Positions 23,742-32,960 of a stretch of 64,000 nucleotides of DNA are shown piece after piece. This stretch comes from Rhodocaloribacter litoris (GTDB lineage Bacteria > Bacteroidota > Rhodothermia > Rhodothermales > ISCAR-4553): the NCBI RefSeq assembly GCF_011682235.2, contig NZ_CP076718.1:4123095-4187094 (forward strand). The letters are read 5' to 3'. The notes beneath the pieces are model-generated. The model searched no databases and was not told where the DNA came from. It worked only from the letters and a program-made list of their open reading frames with translations. The stretch's first letter is position 1, and each line of letters begins with the position of its first letter. The position numbers and the translations under genes are program-made.

Positions 23742-26696
23742 ATGAAAGGAACACCCGCCTGGAAAGGCCTCCGGTATCTGCTGGCGCTCCTGTTGATGGG
23801 AGCGCTTCCGCCGGTAGCGCATGCACAGAGTGGCAAGCTGGCCGGTCGTGTGACCGATGCGGCGACCGGCGATCCGATTCCGGGGGCCACGGTCGTCCTG
23901 CTGGAGACCGGGCAGGGCACCGCCACCGACGTCGATGGCAACTACGTCCTCATCGGGATCGCGCCGGGCGCCTACACGGTGCGCTTCTCCTTCATCGGGT
24001 ATGCCACCCGCATCGTGGAGAATGTGCGCATCACCTCGAACCGTACCGTCACGCTGGATGTGGGGCTGACCCAGGAGGTCATCCAGGGCGAGGAGGTGGT
24101 CATCGAGGCGGTGCGCCCGGTGGTGGATCAGAACCAGACCAATTCGCGGGCGCTCGTCACCGGTGAGGAGATCGCCCGCCTGCCCGTGACGCGCCTCGAA
24201 GACGTCATCGCCCGCACGGCCAACGCCTATGACGGCTTCATCCGGGGCAGCCGGCGCTTCGAAACCCGCACGCTCGTCGAAGGCATCGACGTGACGGACG
24301 CCTTCTACACGCTCTCGAGCGGCACCAACTACGTCGGCGCCACCTACAGCAACGCCAACAAGGCCGACCGGACCGACCCGAGCATCCTTTCGCTCAACCC
24401 GGAGGGTGTCGAGGAGGTGACGGTCAACGCCGGAGCCACCAACGCGCAGTATGCCTCGGGGTCCGGCGGCGTCGTCGCCGTCACGCTGGCCGAAGGGCGC
24501 GGGCCGATCCGCGGCTCGTTCTCGGCACGGATCGCCCCTTCCATCCCCCGGCCCGGCCCCGATTCGCTCGACTTCTATCACGACGGCGACGTGTACCTGG
24601 CCGAGCGGGAGCTCGTCGAGGATCCACTCAAGAAAGCCCTCTATACCTGGACACCCGACAAGTACCAGGTGGGCGACCGGCCCGAGTATGACCTGCGCTT
24701 CAGCCTGGGCGGCTCGCTCACCGACCGGTGGACGTTCAGCACGACGGGGCAGTTCTTCCAGACCAACGGGTATCTGCCCAACTACTTCCGCAAACGAATC
24801 AACGGGCAGCTCAAGTCGACCTACCGCCTCTCCGACCGCACGAGCCTCACCGCCATCGGGCTCTTCGAAGACAAGGGGCTCTGGGGCGGCTGGAATAACA
24901 CGGACTACATGGAGTTCTGGCGGTTCTACCTCGAAGGCGTCTCCCAGCAGGACGGCGGCAGCTACGTCGGCTCGCTGCGCCTGCGGCACGTGCTCTCGCC
25001 CACCGCCTACCTGACCGTGCAGGTCTACCGCACCTACGACCGCACCCGCTACGGCTACGTCGACGACGACGGCGACGGCTTCCAGGAGATCGGGGAAGAC
25101 GGCGACTTCCTGGACTTCACCGATCCGGCGGTGGTCGAGAAGTACATCAGCACGAGCGCCACACGGGACGAGGCCAACAACCCGAAGATGTTCGTCGACA
25201 TCGTCACGGACAACTTCAGCGAAACGGGCATCAACCTGCCCAACGGCACGCGGTATCGCCTGGCGCGTCCGGCCCCGTTCTACGAGGATGCCGAGAGCGT
25301 CACGAATGCCGTCAAGGTGGACGTGGCCAGCCAGGTCACCCTCAACCACTTCGTGCAGGCCGGCCTGGAGTTCAAGCAGCGGTCGTTCGACTACATGCAC
25401 GTCGAGGGTCTGCCCGGGCCGGGGGCGATCCTCAACGACGCCGAGGAGCCGTTCCGGATCGACTACTGGGACCGCAAGCCGTGGGAGCTTTCCCTGTATG
25501 CGTCGGACCGCATGGAGTACGCCGGCCTGATCATCAACGTGGGCGCCCGGCTCACCTTTGCCGACCGCGACATGGAGAAGATCGAGAACCACTTCTATCC
25601 GTTCGTCCGAGATACGGTCGATTTCCGCGGCAAGACGGTGGCGCGCAACTTCGTCCGGCGCGGGGAGGCGGTGCCCGTCGACGTGCTGTTCAACCCGAGC
25701 ATCGGCGTCTCGCACCCGATCGGGGAGACGGCGTCGATGTATTTCTCCTATTCGCGCTCGCAGCAGCTCTTCCCCTTCAACACGCTCTACCAGCACTACG
25801 GCGGTATCCACACCACCAGCCAGTTCTTCAACCTGGTCGATCCGGAGATGGACCCGATCACGTCGAACAACTACGAGCTGGGGGTGCAGTGGGAGTTCGC
25901 GCCGGGCTGGGGGGTGGACGTGAACGCGTACGCCCGGAGCATCGACAACTACGGCACGCTCACGATGACGGCGTTCAACTTCACGCCCGAAGGGGAGCCG
26001 ACGATCCAGGGTTTCAGCCAGTACACCTACGTCACGAACACCGGCTATGCGGATGCGCGGGGCATCGAGCTGGTGCTGCGCCGCGCCCCGCTGCGCCTGG
26101 CCGAAGAGGTGACGCTGGGATTGACGGCTTCCTACACCTTCTCTTCGGTCGAGCAGTCGCGCGTCACCGGGCAGAACCTGCGTGAGTTCCGCTACGATCC
26201 CGAGACGGGCGAAACCCAGATTCCCTTCGAGGACGCGAAGGATTTCCAGAACTTCGCCATCAACGTGCAGGGCGGCTCGACGATCACGGGCGGCTACGAC
26301 CGTCGCCACCGGTTCATCCTGCGCGGCGTGGCCGGGTTGCCCGCCGGCCTTTCCGCCGGCCTCATCGGCACGCTGGAGAGCGGCTTCCAGTATCCGAAAG
26401 CCATCGGCGCCGACCCGCGCGACCGGGAGCTGCTCACGGCGCCGGCCAACTACCGCATCGACCTGCGCCTGGAGAAGGACTTCCGCTTCACGAACCGGCT
26501 GGGCCTGGACCTCTTCCTCGACGTGACCAACCTGACCAACCGGCAGAACGTGGTCGCCTACGAGGACAACACCCCGACGGGCCCCGTCATCTTCCAGGAG
26601 ACCGGGGTGCCCGGCACCCGCCTCATCCGCGACGACGGGGTCGCGCTCTACGGCCCGGCTCGTACGATCTACTTCGGTTCCCGGCTGCGCTTCTAG
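23742..26696 (+). CDS. TonB-dependent receptor (Oar-like) with CarboxypepD_reg domain
   Basis: A 984-residue outer-membrane receptor. Signal peptide 1-28 (ends VAHAQ), then a carboxypeptidase-regulatory-like beta-sandwich (about 31-115: GKLAGRVTDAATGDPIPGATV), a plug domain (about 120-240, with GVEEVTVNAGATNAQYASGSGG) and a long 22-strand barrel ending in the aromatic GSRLRF. Such receptors import large substrates with energy from TonB/ExbBD. The start at 23742 is the ATG in front of the signal peptide; GAGTAGAGG lies upstream. It opens the plus-strand cluster and is followed by a T9SS-sorted protein and a PorV/PorQ-type protein, so uptake of a cluster-specific ligand is likely (inference). 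Confidence 0.92.
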   Translation: MKGTPAWKGLRYLLALLLMGALPPVAHAQSGKLAGRVTDAATGDPIPGATVVLLETGQGTATDVDGNYVLIGIAPGAYTVRFSFIGYATRIVENVRITSNRTVTLDVGLTQEVIQGEEVVIEAVRPVVDQNQTNSRALVTGEEIARLPVTRLEDVIARTANAYDGFIRGSRRFETRTLVEGIDVTDAFYTLSSGTNYVGATYSNANKADRTDPSILSLNPEGVEEVTVNAGATNAQYASGSGGVVAVTLAEGRGPIRGSFSARIAPSIPRPGPDSLDFYHDGDVYLAERELVEDPLKKALYTWTPDKYQVGDRPEYDLRFSLGGSLTDRWTFSTTGQFFQTNGYLPNYFRKRINGQLKSTYRLSDRTSLTAIGLFEDKGLWGGWNNTDYMEFWRFYLEGVSQQDGGSYVGSLRLRHVLSPTAYLTVQVYRTYDRTRYGYVDDDGDGFQEIGEDGDFLDFTDPAVVEKYISTSATRDEANNPKMFVDIVTDNFSETGINLPNGTRYRLARPAPFYEDAESVTNAVKVDVASQVTLNHFVQAGLEFKQRSFDYMHVEGLPGPGAILNDAEEPFRIDYWDRKPWELSLYASDRMEYAGLIINVGARLTFADRDMEKIENHFYPFVRDTVDFRGKTVARNFVRRGEAVPVDVLFNPSIGVSHPIGETASMYFSYSRSQQLFPFNTLYQHYGGIHTTSQFFNLVDPEMDPITSNNYELGVQWEFAPGWGVDVNAYARSIDNYGTLTMTAFNFTPEGEPTIQGFSQYTYVTNTGYADARGIELVLRRAPLRLAEEVTLGLTASYTFSSVEQSRVTGQNLREFRYDPETGETQIPFEDAKDFQNFAINVQGGSTITGGYDRRHRFILRGVAGLPAGLSAGLIGTLESGFQYPKAIGADPRDRELLTAPANYRIDLRLEKDFRFTNRLGLDLFLDVTNLTNRQNVVAYEDNTPTGPVIFQETGVPGTRLIRDDGVALYGPARTIYFGSRLRF

Positions 26697-26780
26697 CCGC
26701 CCCGGACGTGCAGGGTCGTCTGGCGCGGCCCGGCGTCCGGTTTCGCGCACGTGCTCTTTTCAACTGGCAAGGATAGGACC

Positions 26781-29387
26781 ATGCAACGTATGAAACGAAT
26801 TCAGCGCCTGGCCGGCCTGCTGGGCCTCTGCCTGGCCCTGGTGGGGCCGGTGCAGGCCCAGAAACGGGACGTCCCCTCGTCCCTGTTCAAGACGGCGTCC
26901 CGGCCCACCGTCCCCGGTGACGGCTACATGGTCGCCGGGGATTTCTGGAACACGATCAAGCCCATGAACACCGCCACCGACAACGGCGTCGAGGATCCGA
27001 ACCGGGACCGCGGGGCGCTGCACTGGATCACCCTGGGCCCCGACGGCACCAACTGGCTCGAACCCAACGGCGTCTGGCCCGGCGGCTACGACCTGACGAG
27101 CAACTGGCGGGACGGCACCCGGCTCGTCTTCCCCGTCTTCGAGGCCGACGGCTGGCCCACGCCCATCCTCCGGGCCGACGACGCCACGCCCGACGACCGG
27201 TACATGTTCGCCTACTACACGCCGAACGTGCCCGGTGCCGGCGACCCGGCCCGCAACTACCGGCGCGAGGCCCGCTTCACCGACGAGACGCGCACCCACC
27301 TCGTCTATGAAGCCGGCTGGCCCACCACGGCCGGCATCGACTTCAAGCTCCGCGCCCACCAGTACACGATCAACGAGCAGAACCTGAACGACTTCGTCGT
27401 GCTCGAGATCTCGATGACGAACACGGGCGTCGTGGACGCCAACGGGGACGGCACACCCGAGCTGACCGGGCACGCCATCGACGCCGTGGCGGCGGCCGCC
27501 TGGATGATCCCGTCCATCTCGGTGCGCATCACCCAGACGGCCGGGCGCTCGAACCGCTTCGGCGCCGGGCGTACGATGGGGTACCTGGTGCCGGCCGTCG
27601 CGGACGATCCCCCCATGTTCGTCTGGTACGCCAACGTTCCGCCCTCGCGGACCGACGGCCGGACCACGCCCGCGCCGGGCACCCGCCTCATCGGCGTCAA
27701 CGACGGCGCCATCCTCGAAGGCTATACCGACGTCTGGAACGCCGTGATGTGGCTGGGGGCCAAGCAGGGCGCCATCGACGACAACAACCTGGCGGCCCTG
27801 GCGGGCGCGCCGGACAAGCGCACCCTCTTCGGCACGCATCCCGTCGGCGTCGGGGGTGAGGCCGGCTGGTATACCTCCGCCACGAACCAGGACCCCAGCC
27901 TGTTCAACCTGAACCGGGCGGACCTGGCCTTCTATTCCGCCACGGCCACCTGGTATGCCGATTACGGCAAACGCACCACGTTCGACAACAGCAACCGGGC
28001 GCCGAACCCGAACCTGTTCTCCGGCGGCACCCCCGGGGACGTGACCACCTTCGGGCAGGCGGCGCCGGGCGTGCGTCCCGACGGCGACTATAAGCACGCC
28101 AGCGTGGACGTCAGTCCCACCGCCATCGAACAGCCCATCTGGGAGGATCGCCTCAACCCGCAGGCGGCTTCGGGCAACTTCTACGGGGGAACGGGCTTCA
28201 CGCAGGAGTACACCTTCGGGCAGGACGTCAACCACGGCGTGGGACCCTTTGCCCTGGAGGTCGGGGAATCCATGACGCTCGTCTTCGTCATGACGGGCGG
28301 CTTCCGCTGGGAGGGCGTCGCCGACGCAGCGAAGGCGGCCCGGTGGGCCTGGGAGCGCGGCTGGAACGTGCGGGACGCGCTGCCCGTGCCGCCGGCCCCC
28401 GACATCCGCGTGGAGAGCACGACGAACGGCACCGCCCGCATCCGCTGGACCGACGTCTCCGGCATCGACCCGGACGTCGACGGCTACAAGATCTGGCGGG
28501 CCGCCCAGTTCCAGCGTGAGAGCTGGTTCCCGAGCCAGGAGGAAGGCGCCAACGGCTTTGCCCTCGTCGACAACTACCACCGGCTCCATGAGCCCGGCGG
28601 CAGCATCAAGCAGTTCGCTGATGCCGGCAACCCCTACTTCGACGCCTTTGCCGAGTTCGCCGGCGACACGCAGAACTTCTACCAGCCGGCCGAGTGGGGA
28701 CCCTACCAGCTCATCGCGAAGATTCCGGTCAGCGAGGTGTCCCAGTACAACGACGCCACGGGCGGGTACGACTACAGCTATGAGGACACCGAGGCCATCA
28801 CCGGCTTCACCTACTGGTACTACGTCTCCGCCTACAAGGAGGGGAGCTTCACCGGACCGCTCGGCCCCGTGCCCGTCGGGCATATCGAGTCGTCCAACTT
28901 CAACCGGAACGGGCGTAACAGCCGCGACGTGCCGGACGGCCAGATCGGCCTCTTTGCGCCCTGGATCGACACCTACCCGTTCGCCATCCGGGCGGCCGAC
29001 TATCCGGCACCCGGCACGCAGAACAGCAAGAACATCGGAGGGCCGTTCACGGTGACGCCCCCCGTGGCCCCGGTCGACCGCGTGGCGCAGCTCATCACGG
29101 TGACGCCCAACCCCTACAAGATCACCGGCCTCAACGACGAGCGCGACAACCCGTCGAGCCACAGCATCGACTTCCTCAACCTGCCCGAATCCTACACCCT
29201 GACCATCCTGGACGTCTCCGGGCAGATCATCTTCCAGACGACCGTGGAGGGCGCCACCGACGGCAAGTACACCTGGGACATGTTCTCCAAGGACGGCGTG
29301 GAGGTCGCCAGCGGCCTCTACATCTACCATGTCTCGTACGACAACGGCAACCGCGAGGCCGTCGGTCACTTTGCCATCCTCCGCTAG
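26781..29387 (+). CDS. Secreted T9SS-sorted protein with fibronectin type III region (868 aa)
   Basis: Signal peptide 1-26 (LVGPVQAQ). The long middle region has no recognised catalytic domain. A fibronectin-III-like segment lies near 545-590 (PAPDIRVESTTNGTARIRWTDVSG) and the C-terminal 95 residues are a FlgD-like/type A T9SS sorting domain: VTPNPYKI, YTLTILDVSGQIIF, GKYTWDMFSKDGVEVASGLYIYHV and final GHFAILR. It should be exported by the type 9 system and attached to the surface or released. Genes of this type regularly accompany Oar-like receptors in this phylum; it may bind the receptor's ligand. ATG 26781 follows AAGGATAGGA. Confidence 0.88.
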   Translation: MQRMKRIQRLAGLLGLCLALVGPVQAQKRDVPSSLFKTASRPTVPGDGYMVAGDFWNTIKPMNTATDNGVEDPNRDRGALHWITLGPDGTNWLEPNGVWPGGYDLTSNWRDGTRLVFPVFEADGWPTPILRADDATPDDRYMFAYYTPNVPGAGDPARNYRREARFTDETRTHLVYEAGWPTTAGIDFKLRAHQYTINEQNLNDFVVLEISMTNTGVVDANGDGTPELTGHAIDAVAAAAWMIPSISVRITQTAGRSNRFGAGRTMGYLVPAVADDPPMFVWYANVPPSRTDGRTTPAPGTRLIGVNDGAILEGYTDVWNAVMWLGAKQGAIDDNNLAALAGAPDKRTLFGTHPVGVGGEAGWYTSATNQDPSLFNLNRADLAFYSATATWYADYGKRTTFDNSNRAPNPNLFSGGTPGDVTTFGQAAPGVRPDGDYKHASVDVSPTAIEQPIWEDRLNPQAASGNFYGGTGFTQEYTFGQDVNHGVGPFALEVGESMTLVFVMTGGFRWEGVADAAKAARWAWERGWNVRDALPVPPAPDIRVESTTNGTARIRWTDVSGIDPDVDGYKIWRAAQFQRESWFPSQEEGANGFALVDNYHRLHEPGGSIKQFADAGNPYFDAFAEFAGDTQNFYQPAEWGPYQLIAKIPVSEVSQYNDATGGYDYSYEDTEAITGFTYWYYVSAYKEGSFTGPLGPVPVGHIESSNFNRNGRNSRDVPDGQIGLFAPWIDTYPFAIRAADYPAPGTQNSKNIGGPFTVTPPVAPVDRVAQLITVTPNPYKITGLNDERDNPSSHSIDFLNLPESYTLTILDVSGQIIFQTTVEGATDGKYTWDMFSKDGVEVASGLYIYHVSYDNGNREAVGHFAILR

Positions 29388-29422
29388 CTCCTGCCTTCAC
29401 GATGAGACGCATGAGGTCCGCC

Positions 29423-30430
29423 ATGAAACGAATCCTCTTTCTGAGCATCCTGCTGGCCGCCCTGGTCGTCTTGCCGGCCGAGGCGCAGCGCAAGGCCGGG
29501 CGTACCGGCGCCGCCTTCCTCGAGGTGGGGATCGGGGCCCGCGAGGTGGCCCTCGGCTCGGCGGCGACGGCCCTGACGGGGGACGCCGGGCAGATCTTCT
29601 GGAACCCCGCCGGAACCGCCCTCCACGGCGACCGGCGCGGCAGTGTCAGCTTCTCCTACGTCGACTGGATCGCCGACATCGAAGCCGGGGCGCTGGCGGC
29701 CGGGTACAACACCGCCTACGGCACCCTCACCCTGGGCGTGCAGTATTTCGGGCTGACGGACATCCCGGCCAACCGGCAGAACGGGTACACCGACCCCATC
29801 CTGCAGGAACTCGTGACCGACACGGAGACCGCGCCCACGTACAACTACACCGACCTGGCCGTCAGCCTCTCCTACGCCCGGTACGTGATCGACCGGCTGA
29901 GCCTGGGGGCGACGGTCAAGTACATCAGCGAGCGCATCGACGGCGTCGGTGCCTCGGCCCTGGCCTTCGACTTCGGTTCGGTCTATCACGTCGGCGTGGC
30001 CGGCTGGCAGCTGGCCGCCCGGCTGAGCAACCTGGGCACCGACCTGTCCTTCTATAACCAGGACAACCCGCTCCCGCTGACGTTCTCCATCGGCTCGACG
30101 ATCTACCCCGTCAACCGGGAGCAGATGCGCCTGATGCTGGCCGTCGACGCCACCAAGCCGCTCGATTCGCAGCAGCTCGTCTATGGCGGGGCCGAGCTGT
30201 CCTTCTACGACCTGCTGTTCCTCCGGGCCGGCTACCGCTTCAACTATGCCGGGGCCGAAGACGACGGCACCAGCACCCGCGACCCCGTCAAAACCTCGAT
30301 CGAAGGCGTCTCGCTCGGGGCCGGCCTCCAGTATGCCCTGGGGGACTACGCCCTCGGCCTCGACTACGCCTTCACGCAGATGGACCTCCTGGACAACGTC
30401 CATCGCTTCACCCTGCGCATCGGGATGTGA
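29423..30430 (+). CDS. PorV/PorQ-family outer-membrane protein
   Basis: A 335-residue beta-barrel protein of the PorV/PorQ (UPF0164) group. Signal peptide 1-22 (MKRILFLSILLAALVVLPAEAQ). The conserved first strands GAAFLEVGIGAREVALGSAATALTGDAGQIFWNPAGTA are the family signature (split here: AREVALGSAATALTGD, FWNPAGTA). PorV shuttles T9SS cargo and PorQ helps attach it; this copy, next to a T9SS-sorted protein, probably serves that cargo. ATG 29423 is used, after GAGG; the ATG at 29402 would add seven residues in front of the signal peptide. Ends 74 bases before the next gene. Confidence 0.88.
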   Translation: MKRILFLSILLAALVVLPAEAQRKAGRTGAAFLEVGIGAREVALGSAATALTGDAGQIFWNPAGTALHGDRRGSVSFSYVDWIADIEAGALAAGYNTAYGTLTLGVQYFGLTDIPANRQNGYTDPILQELVTDTETAPTYNYTDLAVSLSYARYVIDRLSLGATVKYISERIDGVGASALAFDFGSVYHVGVAGWQLAARLSNLGTDLSFYNQDNPLPLTFSIGSTIYPVNREQMRLMLAVDATKPLDSQQLVYGGAELSFYDLLFLRAGYRFNYAGAEDDGTSTRDPVKTSIEGVSLGAGLQYALGDYALGLDYAFTQMDLLDNVHRFTLRIGM

Positions 30431-30503
30431 CGGCCGCCGCGCCGGTCGGAGCGGGCGCGCGGCCCGCCGGACCCCCCGTTTCCTCAACCCGCCTGACGGA
30501 AGC

Positions 30504-32081
30504 TTGCTGACCGTAGAAACGTCTTCGGGCCGATGGGGCCCCTTCTGTGAACAGATCGCCGCGTTTCTGGCCGCCGACGTCATCACCCTGGCCGTCGACG
30601 GCCAGGCGGTGCGCGGGTACCGGAGCCCCGACTCACCGGCGCTCTGGATCCGCGACCACTCGGACATCCTCCGGGCCGGGCGCTATTTCACGGACGACGT
30701 GCAGAGCGCCGTGGACGCTTTCGCCCGGCAGCAGGCCCGCAACGGCCGCCTCTTCGACTTCGTCACGACCCGTCCGATGGGCGGGCGGGAGAACTGGGAG
30801 ACGTGGGTGCGGGTACCCGTCGAGGCCGACGTCGAGTACCGGTTCGTGAAGGCGGCCTTCCTGGCCTGGCAGGCCTCGGGAGATGACGACTGGATCGCCC
30901 GGCTTCTGCCCGCGCTCGACCGGGCGCTCGTCTACACCACGACCCACCCCTGGCGGTGGGACGCGCACCACGGCCTGGTCAAGCGGCCCTATACCATCGA
31001 CACCTGGGACTTCGACTTCACGGCCGGGCGCCACCCCTGGCTCAACTTCCAGATCACCGACGAGACGTTCTGGGGCATCATGCACGGCGACAACAGCGGC
31101 CTCTACGAGGCGGCCCTGCTGCTGGCCCGGCTCTACGACCACATCGGGGCCGGGGAGCGCGCCGCGGCCTGGCGGGCGCGGGCCGACGCGGTGCGGGCGC
31201 AGGCCAACCGGCTGCTGTTCAACGGCCGTTTCTACACCCACTTCTACCGGCTCGGGCCGGTGCCGGACCCCGGCGTCGACGAGGCCGAGCAGCTGAGCCT
31301 GAGCAACCCCATGGCGATCAACCGGGGCCTGGCCGATCACGCCATCGCCGTGTCCATCCTGCGGGAGTACCGGCGGCGGCGGGAGGCCGGAAGCGCCTTC
31401 GCCGAATGGTTCAGCATCGACCCGCCCTTTCCGGCCGGCACCTTCGGGGACGAGCGCCTCGTGCCGGGGGCCTATTGCAACGGCGGCATCATGCCGCTCG
31501 TGGGCGGCGAGCTGGCCCGGGCCGCCTTCGAGCACGGCTTCGAGCGCTACGGGGTCGAGACCCTCGAGCAGTACCGCGCGATGATCGCCGCGCAGCAGGC
31601 CACCTACCTCTGGTACTTCCCGGACGGCACGCCCTCCTCTGTCGAGACCAGCACCAGCCCCGAAGCGACGGCCACCGACGGCTGGGGGGCCTCGGCGATG
31701 CTCTGGGCGTTCGTGGAAGGGCTGTGCGGGGTGGTGGACCGGGCGCACTCGTTCCGGCGGGTGCGGCTGGCGCCGCGCTGGGTGGCCGCCGGCGAGCGGC
31801 GGGCGGCCGTGCAGGTCGGCTATCCGGCCGGGGGCGGAACCTTCGGCTATCGTTTCGAACACGACCCGGAGGCCCGCACGATCCGCCTGGAGATCGCCTC
31901 GAGCGGGGCCGAGGTCAGCCTGCACCTGCTGCTGCCGCCGGGCCGGAGGCCGGTGGCGGCCCGGTGGGACGGGGCGGACGTGCCCTTCACGGTGGAGCGG
32001 GTGGAGGAAAGCACCTATGCCGCGATGCAGCGAGCGGTTACCGGGAGCGCAAGTGTGGAGGTGACGTATGCCGGCGCTTAG
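30504..32081 (+). CDS. Putative (alpha/alpha)6 six-hairpin glycosidase (525 aa)
   Basis: A soluble protein with no signal peptide. The sequence pattern is that of six-hairpin glycosidases (amylo-1,6-glucosidase, GH63/GH78-type relatives): YRSPDSPALWIRDHSDILRAGRYF, WDFDFTAGRHPWLNFQITDETFWGIMHGDNSGLYEAALLLARLYDHIG (key residues D, W, E), then GAYCNGGIMPLVGGELARAAFEHG and WGASAMLWAFVEGLCGVV, ending in a small beta-domain. Family number cannot be assigned. There is no in-frame ATG near the coding start; the best start is TTG 30504 after ACGGAAG, so the N-terminus is uncertain. It overlaps the ABC permease gene by 14 bases. Confidence 0.7.
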   Translation: MLTVETSSGRWGPFCEQIAAFLAADVITLAVDGQAVRGYRSPDSPALWIRDHSDILRAGRYFTDDVQSAVDAFARQQARNGRLFDFVTTRPMGGRENWETWVRVPVEADVEYRFVKAAFLAWQASGDDDWIARLLPALDRALVYTTTHPWRWDAHHGLVKRPYTIDTWDFDFTAGRHPWLNFQITDETFWGIMHGDNSGLYEAALLLARLYDHIGAGERAAAWRARADAVRAQANRLLFNGRFYTHFYRLGPVPDPGVDEAEQLSLSNPMAINRGLADHAIAVSILREYRRRREAGSAFAEWFSIDPPFPAGTFGDERLVPGAYCNGGIMPLVGGELARAAFEHGFERYGVETLEQYRAMIAAQQATYLWYFPDGTPSSVETSTSPEATATDGWGASAMLWAFVEGLCGVVDRAHSFRRVRLAPRWVAAGERRAAVQVGYPAGGGTFGYRFEHDPEARTIRLEIASSGAEVSLHLLLPPGRRPVAARWDGADVPFTVERVEESTYAAMQRAVTGSASVEVTYAGA

Positions 32082-32952
32082 CATCGGGGGGCGAGCGGGA
32101 CGAGGCGAGGTGCGAGCCGCGTACGTGCTGCTCCTGCCCACACTCGTCTTTTTCCTCGTTTTCCAGTACTACCCGATCCTCAAGAGCATCGCCCTGAGTT
32201 TCTTCGACTACGGGCTGTTGCGCCGGCACACGCCGTTCATCGGGCTGGAGAACTACGTGCGGCAGTTCCAGGACCCGCTCTTTCTCTCGGCGCTGGGCAA
32301 CACGTTGCTCTTCGTGGCCGGCTGCGTGGTGGCCGGCGTGGTGCTGGCGCTGGTGCTGGCCGTGATGGTCGAGGGCACCGGCCGATGGGCGCGGTTCTAC
32401 CGGACGCTCTACTTCATCCCCGTCGTCACCTCGCTCATGGCCACGGCGATGATCTGGCGGTGGCTCTATGCCTCGAACGGGCTGATCAACTACCTGTTGA
32501 CGTTTGCCGGTCTGCCGCCGCAGGGCTGGTTGCTCGACGAGCACCTGGCGCTGCCGGCCCTGATGGCGCTGACGGTGTGGAAAAACCTGGGGTTCGACAT
32601 GGTTCTGTTCGCGGCGGCGTTGCAGAGCATCCCGGCCGAGTACTATGAGGTGTCGCGTCTGGAAGGGGCCACGCCCTGGCAGACGTTTCGCCTGGTGACG
32701 TTGCCGTCGTTGCGTCCCATCGTGGTGCTCGTCAGCATCACGGCGGTCATCCGGTCCTTCCAGGTGTTCACCATCGTGCTGGCGATGACCCAGGGGGGGC
32801 CGGTGAATGCCACCCGCACCATCGTCTATCATATCTACGAGCAGGGGATCCAGTATGACGAGATGGGTTATGCCTCGGCGGCGGCGGTCGTCCTGCTCGT
32901 GCTCATTGCCGGCATGACCTACGTACAGATGCGGTTGGACCGCGAGCGGTGA
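32068..32952 (+). CDS. Carbohydrate ABC transporter permease (MalF/UgpA type)
   Basis: A 294-residue inner-membrane permease with six helices. The EAA loop that contacts the ATPase is clear: EYYEVSRLEGATPWQTFRLVTLPSLRP (key residues E, G, P), near 190-215. The N-terminal PTLVFFLVFQYYPILKSIALSF block is typical of CUT1-family sugar importers. It pairs with the permease at 34253 and the binding lipoprotein at 35149. The gene overlaps the preceding glycosidase by 14 bases. A PLP aminotransferase gene is inserted between the two permease genes. No ATPase gene is in the cluster, so a shared MsmX/UgpC-like ATPase elsewhere must serve it. Confidence 0.93.
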   Translation: MPALSIGGRAGRGEVRAAYVLLLPTLVFFLVFQYYPILKSIALSFFDYGLLRRHTPFIGLENYVRQFQDPLFLSALGNTLLFVAGCVVAGVVLALVLAVMVEGTGRWARFYRTLYFIPVVTSLMATAMIWRWLYASNGLINYLLTFAGLPPQGWLLDEHLALPALMALTVWKNLGFDMVLFAAALQSIPAEYYEVSRLEGATPWQTFRLVTLPSLRPIVVLVSITAVIRSFQVFTIVLAMTQGGPVNATRTIVYHIYEQGIQYDEMGYASAAAVVLLVLIAGMTYVQMRLDRER

Positions 32953-32960
32953 GAAACGTC

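Noticed and set aside
23376-26750. 1124-codon minus-strand open frame
   Set aside because: Antisense to the IclR gene and TonB receptor; no domain-like sequence.
26760-29369. 869-codon minus-strand open frame
   Set aside because: Antisense to the T9SS-sorted protein, which has a signal peptide and sorting domain.
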